Positions 62,401 to 64,000 of a stretch of DNA of 64,000 bases are shown here, in pieces; the first letter of the stretch is position 1, and every line of letters starts with the position of its first letter. Under the pieces are notes generated by a model. It searched no databases. It had not been told where the DNA came from and saw nothing but the letters and a program-made list of their open reading frames with translations. Made by a program: the position numbers and the translations under genes. This DNA comes from Hemibagrus wyckioides. Taxonomy: Eukaryota > Chordata > Actinopteri > Siluriformes > Bagridae. The stretch is from contig NC_080712.1 in the NCBI RefSeq assembly GCF_019097595.1, positions 26,762,646 through 26,826,645 on the forward strand. Direction: 5' to 3'.

Positions 62401-63752
62401 TGATTAAAATTTTTTTTTAAATTTTTAAACCTATTTTATTTTATTTTATTTTATTTTATTTTATTTTATTTTATTTTATTTTATTTTATTTACAAACTTT
62501 TTGCTCAAGGTCTGGCCTGGTTATTATAGTGTCAACAATTTTCAGTGTATTTTTTAAAGGGGAAAAAGGGTTTCATTCCAAAAAGGTTTTTTTTTAAAAA
62601 TAATTTTTATTCATTTTTTTATTATTATACTATAAACACTTGGCTCAAAAATGTGTTGGTGGTGGGAACTTCCTCCTTCTTTCCCCATATCCACGTTATT
62701 AAACCAAAAGGTTTTAACAGGCTGCTCTGTGTCTTTTTTGCCCCGTGCTATTGCCACTTTGGCTTTGTTGTGGTCCATACTAGAGCTCGGGCATAAACAG
62801 CACGGACGTGGAGGTGCTCACCCTCCACAACGTATCGCTGGATGATGCGGGTGAATACATGTGCCACGTCTCCAATTACATTGGGCGGGTCAACCAGTCA
62901 GGTTGGCTCACTGTGCTACCAGGTAAAAAGAACAACCCTGGCGAACTTTACCCTCCTTGTCGACCTCCCCTTCTGGTGTTTTGGGTTGTTGTTGTGTTTT
63001 TTTTGGTGGTGCCTGGTGATCCTGGGATCTTTCCTGGAGCATTTCAGTGTGTTTTGTGTTATTTTTAGGCAGGGTGATCCTAACTGTCCTACAAGAAACC
63101 ATGGAAACAAGATTCTCTTCATTCTATTTTTCGATTTTCTGTCTTCTATTTCTACCGTCCTTCATCTTACCATCACTTCCATCACTTGTTTTCTCCTACT
63201 GCCTTTTTCTTTCTTCTCTCTTGGTAGCTTGTTCTCCATGGTTCTCCTTGTTGGCTGCATGTTTTCTGAAGAACTGGTGAGCCACTTGTTTATTGCTGGA
63301 CCATCATCTTCCACCCCTACCCCCTTTCTTCAACTTTTGGTGGTTCACCTTTTCTTTTATCGAGTATATCCCTTTCTAACTCAAGGTTCATCTACGACAA
63401 CAATCAATGAGTAGATGAGGTTTTTTTTGCAGCAAAATTTCCCAGTTCTGCTCTTCTCTTGGTATTTTGGGGTTTCATTTTTGTTTCATTCCCTCTCTTT
63501 CTCCTCTCTTGTTCTCTTTCCATTCTTTTTGATCACACCCCTCCCTCTCTTCCCTCGGCTTCCTGTTGGTTCCTCTCTTTCCTTCCTCCTTCTTCTCCCT
63601 CTCTCAGACGGCGGGTGTAAACACCACGGATAAAGAGATTGAGGTCCTCTTCCTGCCCAACGTTACTTTCAGTGACGCTGGTGAATATACGTGCTTGGCG
63701 GGTAACTCTATTGGGATCTCCTATCACTCTGCTTGGTTGACGGTTCTTCCAG
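45071..63752 (+). CDS. Fibroblast growth factor receptor 2, 5' portion (partial)
   Basis: Coding join: 45071-45185, 51736-52002, 52532-52606, 55908-56077, 57799-57922, 62116-62306, then either 62784-62922 (IIIb) or 63608-63752 (IIIc). It encodes the extracellular part of a receptor tyrosine kinase that binds FGFs with heparan sulfate at the plasma membrane. Order: signal peptide, Ig-I, acid box, Ig-II, Ig-III. Numbered from Met at 45071, Ig-II disulfide cysteines are C180 and C232 and Ig-III are C279 and C343 (IIIc). Each is one more than in human FGFR2. The linker motif Arg-Ser-Pro at 252-254 equals the human site altered in Apert syndrome. Transmembrane and kinase exons lie outside the window. 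Identity as FGFR2 rests on [19 protein letters not shown], the acid-box text and the IIIc exon, compared from memory with human and zebrafish family members. Confidence 0.95.
45186..51735 (+). other. fgfr2 intron 2 (about 6.55 kb)
   Basis: Begins GTGAG and ends CTCTGCAG. It contains T runs (45641-45658), CA and pyrimidine patches, and a (TTTC)n tract at 50252-50318. The block at 47620-48360 is long, repeat-free and balanced in composition, so it is a candidate intronic enhancer. No further exon is recognised. Confidence 0.85.
51736..52002 (+). CDS. fgfr2 exon 3: Ig-like domain I
   Basis: 267 bases, phase 1 to phase 1, so removal keeps the frame. Residues 39-128. The Ig disulfide pair is C64 (LNCPLPEA) and C109 ([10 protein letters not shown]), with core Trp in [11 protein letters not shown] and an N-glycosylation sequon at DNRT. 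Two further cysteines, C52 ([10 protein letters not shown]) and C121 ([10 protein letters not shown]), lie symmetrically outside them. Human FGFR2 has only the core pair, as I recall it. Donor AG|GTGAG. Domain I of FGFRs is autoinhibitory for ligand and heparin binding. Confidence 0.95.
52003..52531 (+). other. fgfr2 intron 3 (529 bp)
   Basis: GTGAG to CTCTTGCAG. The shortest intron seen between constant exons of this gene. Nothing else is recognised in it. Confidence 0.85.
52532..52606 (+). CDS. fgfr2 exon 4: acid box
   Basis: 75 bases, phase 1 to phase 1, residues about 128-153. Encodes an acidic linker ([20 protein letters not shown]). It matches the acid-box exon of zebrafish fgfr2 closely as I remember it, the strongest single clue for FGFR2. 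In FGFRs this segment competes with heparan sulfate for the basic Ig-II surface. Acceptor CTCTTGCAG, donor GTGAGT. Confidence 0.93.
52607..55907 (+). other. fgfr2 intron 4 (about 3.3 kb)
   Basis: GTGAGT to a T-rich acceptor TTTTTTTTTTTGCTTTTAG. No repeat of note and no exon recognised. Open frames here are short and inconsistent. Confidence 0.8.
55908..56077 (+). CDS. fgfr2 exon 5: Ig-like domain II, first half
   Basis: 170 bases, phase 1 to phase 0, residues 153-209. Opens with [10 protein letters not shown], the usual entry to the second Ig domain, followed by the heparin-binding segment [19 protein letters not shown] at 162-180. C180 is the first Ig-II cysteine, and HWLKNGRAF supplies the core Trp. 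Ends GGYR before GTAAGA. Basic residues needed for heparan sulfate contact are kept. Confidence 0.96.
56078..57798 (+). other. fgfr2 intron 5 (1.72 kb) with minisatellite
   Basis: GTAAGA to TTTTTGTGCAG. The last third is occupied by the degenerate repeat listed at 57185. A C-rich run CCCCCCACCCCCCCACCC occurs at 57054-57071. Confidence 0.85.
57185..57790. repeat. Degenerate GTACTGA-rich minisatellite in intron 5
   Basis: About 10 units of roughly 55-65 bases. Each has GAGTACTGAATGAATAT, a TATTGTTTAATAGGAGTAC-like stretch and GAGGCAGTATGAGTAC. AGTACT palindromes recur throughout. The array ends within about 10 bases of the exon 6 acceptor. Confidence 0.85.
57799..57922 (+). CDS. fgfr2 exon 6: Ig-like domain II, second half
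   Basis: 124 bases, phase 0 to phase 1, residues 210-251. Contains [19 protein letters not shown], with C232 closing the Ig-II disulfide and the DKGNYTC tyrosine corner. The ending [11 protein letters not shown] is followed by the donor GTGAGT. FGFR2-type residues ([13 protein letters not shown]) agree with human FGFR2, where FGFR3 has [13 protein letters not shown]. Confidence 0.96.
57923..62115 (+). other. fgfr2 intron 6 (about 4.2 kb)
   Basis: GTGAGT to ACCTTTCCATCAG. Includes an (AG)n run at 59444-59479, a direct duplication of about 45-50 bases (60045-60095 and 60268-60315), a pyrimidine-rich stretch at 61300-61470 and an (AC)n tract at 61799-61819. No exon is recognised. Confidence 0.85.
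62116..62306 (+). CDS. fgfr2 exon 7: Ig-like domain III, constant first half (IIIa)
   Basis: 191 bases, phase 1 to phase 0, residues 251-314. Begins [16 protein letters not shown], the linker between Ig-II and Ig-III with Ser253-Pro254. C279 ([15 protein letters not shown]) is the first Ig-III cysteine. The exon ends PYVRVLK before GTACAT. The 191-base length equals that of the human exon as I recall it. It is joined to either IIIb or IIIc, which decide ligand choice. Confidence 0.96.
62432..62491. repeat. (TTTTA)n pentanucleotide repeat, 12 units
   Basis: Pure TATTT/TTTTA repeat in the intron between exons IIIa and IIIb. Its end is about 290 bases upstream of the IIIb acceptor. Confidence 0.95.
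62784..62922 (+). CDS. fgfr2 exon 8-IIIb: alternative Ig-III second half
   Basis: 139 bases, phase 0 to phase 1. Reads [20 protein letters not shown], then [14 protein letters not shown] and [10 protein letters not shown]341 closes the Ig-III disulfide. This is the epithelial form, which in vertebrates favours FGF7 and FGF10. The human IIIb exon is 148 bases, and the difference of 9 matches lack of the Lys-Gln-Gln before the exon end. The acceptor (GTGGTCCATACTAG) has a poor pyrimidine tract and the donor (GTAAAAAG) is average, as expected for an exon that needs activators. It is used instead of IIIc, not together with it. Confidence 0.92.
62923..63607 (+). promoter_or_regulatory. Intron between IIIb and IIIc: splicing control region
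   Basis: About 685 bases. A GU-rich tract at 62971-63018 (TTGTTGTTGTG, T run, GGTGGTGCC) is the type of sequence bound by ESRP proteins. A TIA-1-like U run lies within it. A pyrimidine-rich stretch at 63109-63240 has many TCTT words, PTB-like. TGCATG at 63256-63261 is an RBFOX motif. In mammalian FGFR2 the same protein families control this exon choice. Here only the motifs are seen. Confidence 0.5.
63608..63752 (+). CDS. fgfr2 exon 8-IIIc: alternative Ig-III second half
   Basis: 145 bases, the same length as the human IIIc exon, phase 0 to phase 1. Reads [20 protein letters not shown], then [20 protein letters not shown] and WLTVLP. C343 closes the Ig-III disulfide. N-glycosylation sequons at NTT and NVT. 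This is the mesenchymal form with broad FGF binding. The acceptor follows a long pyrimidine tract (CCCTCTCTCAG), stronger than that of IIIb. The donor is GTATAC. Confidence 0.95.
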
Positions 63753-64000
63753 GTATACACTACTCAACAAAAGCTTCTCCTATTTTGTTGTTTGTCCCAC
63801 CTCACTGTTGTGTTGTGTGTGAACCAAATGATTGGAGCAGAGCGGGAGACACTTGGGACTAAATGAGCTTTGATTTTACTAGTATGCCGGTATTGTCCGG
63901 CCATAGAGAGTGGCTCCCCCTCTCTCTCTCTCATACTCTCTTGCTCTCTTTTAATCCGTCTTCATCTCTTTACTAACTTCAGTATTGCATGCTTTACCTA
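63753..64000 (+). other. Start of fgfr2 intron after IIIc
   Basis: Begins GTATAC. Contains a CT-rich patch (63919-63953) and a TGCATG at 63986-63991. The intron continues past the window, so the transmembrane exon is not seen. Confidence 0.7.

Noticed and set aside
62842..63414. 190-codon plus-strand frame running through IIIb into the following intron
   Set aside because: It is in a different frame from the receptor and spans the IIIb donor. Its second half is the pyrimidine-rich intron, which gives Leu/Phe/Ser-rich text.
63608..63752. Assignment of the receptor to FGFR1, FGFR3 or FGFR4
   Set aside because: The IIIc exon alone could fit FGFR1 or FGFR2, but the acid box, the [13 protein letters not shown] stretch and [15 protein letters not shown] favour FGFR2.
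1..64000. CRISPR arrays, prokaryotic operons, phage or virus genes
   Set aside because: The tandem arrays lack the repeat-spacer pattern, and the gene content is plainly vertebrate.

Overview
The window is AT-rich, intron-bearing vertebrate DNA, almost certainly from a teleost. The reasons are abundant dinucleotide microsatellites, decayed Tc1-like transposons, L2-type and other non-LTR retrotransposon tails, and a multi-exon vertebrate receptor gene. Several interspersed repeats (for example the one around 12300-12540 and 22345-22615) resemble ones I associate with ostariophysan fishes such as catfishes. I could not run a search, so the group below teleost is a guess.

Only one protein-coding gene is supported, the 5' part of fgfr2 (fibroblast growth factor receptor 2) on the + strand. 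Its likely non-coding first exon ends at a strong donor at 42573. Exon 2 (44931-45185) carries the start codon at 45071 and the signal peptide. Next come the Ig-I exon (51736-52002), the acid-box exon (52532-52606), two Ig-II exons (55908-56077 and 57799-57922), the first half of Ig-III (62116-62306), and the alternative second halves IIIb (62784-62922) and IIIc (63608-63752). All junctions have GT/AG sites and compatible phases. Residue numbering of the Ig-II and Ig-III cysteines is one ahead of human FGFR2. The transmembrane and kinase exons lie beyond the right edge, so the gene is cut by the window, not broken. The acid-box sequence, the Ig-II heparin-binding segment and the IIIc exon all point to FGFR2 and not FGFR1, 3 or 4.

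Positions 1-41700 are a gene-poor upstream flank, as expected for the long non-coding interval 5' of FGFR2. It contains a 21-bp minisatellite (about 225-1005), a 15-bp tandem repeat (2247-2336), an array of roughly 80-bp units (15681-16215) and many simple repeats. It also contains at least four internally deleted or truncated Tc1-like elements (3395-3950, 10390-10918, 18170-18709, 35965-36255), a decayed LINE (27360-28150) and several SINE/L2-like tails. Between these are high-complexity, repeat-free blocks that could hold conserved enhancers, but sequence from one species cannot prove that.

The clearest biology here is regulatory. The IIIb/IIIc alternative exon pair carries a recognisable splicing-control layout: a weak IIIb acceptor, a GU-rich tract and a pyrimidine-rich tract in the intervening intron, and TGCATG motifs. 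The 5' leader carries a chain of short upstream ORFs. I see no sign of a wholly new genetic system.
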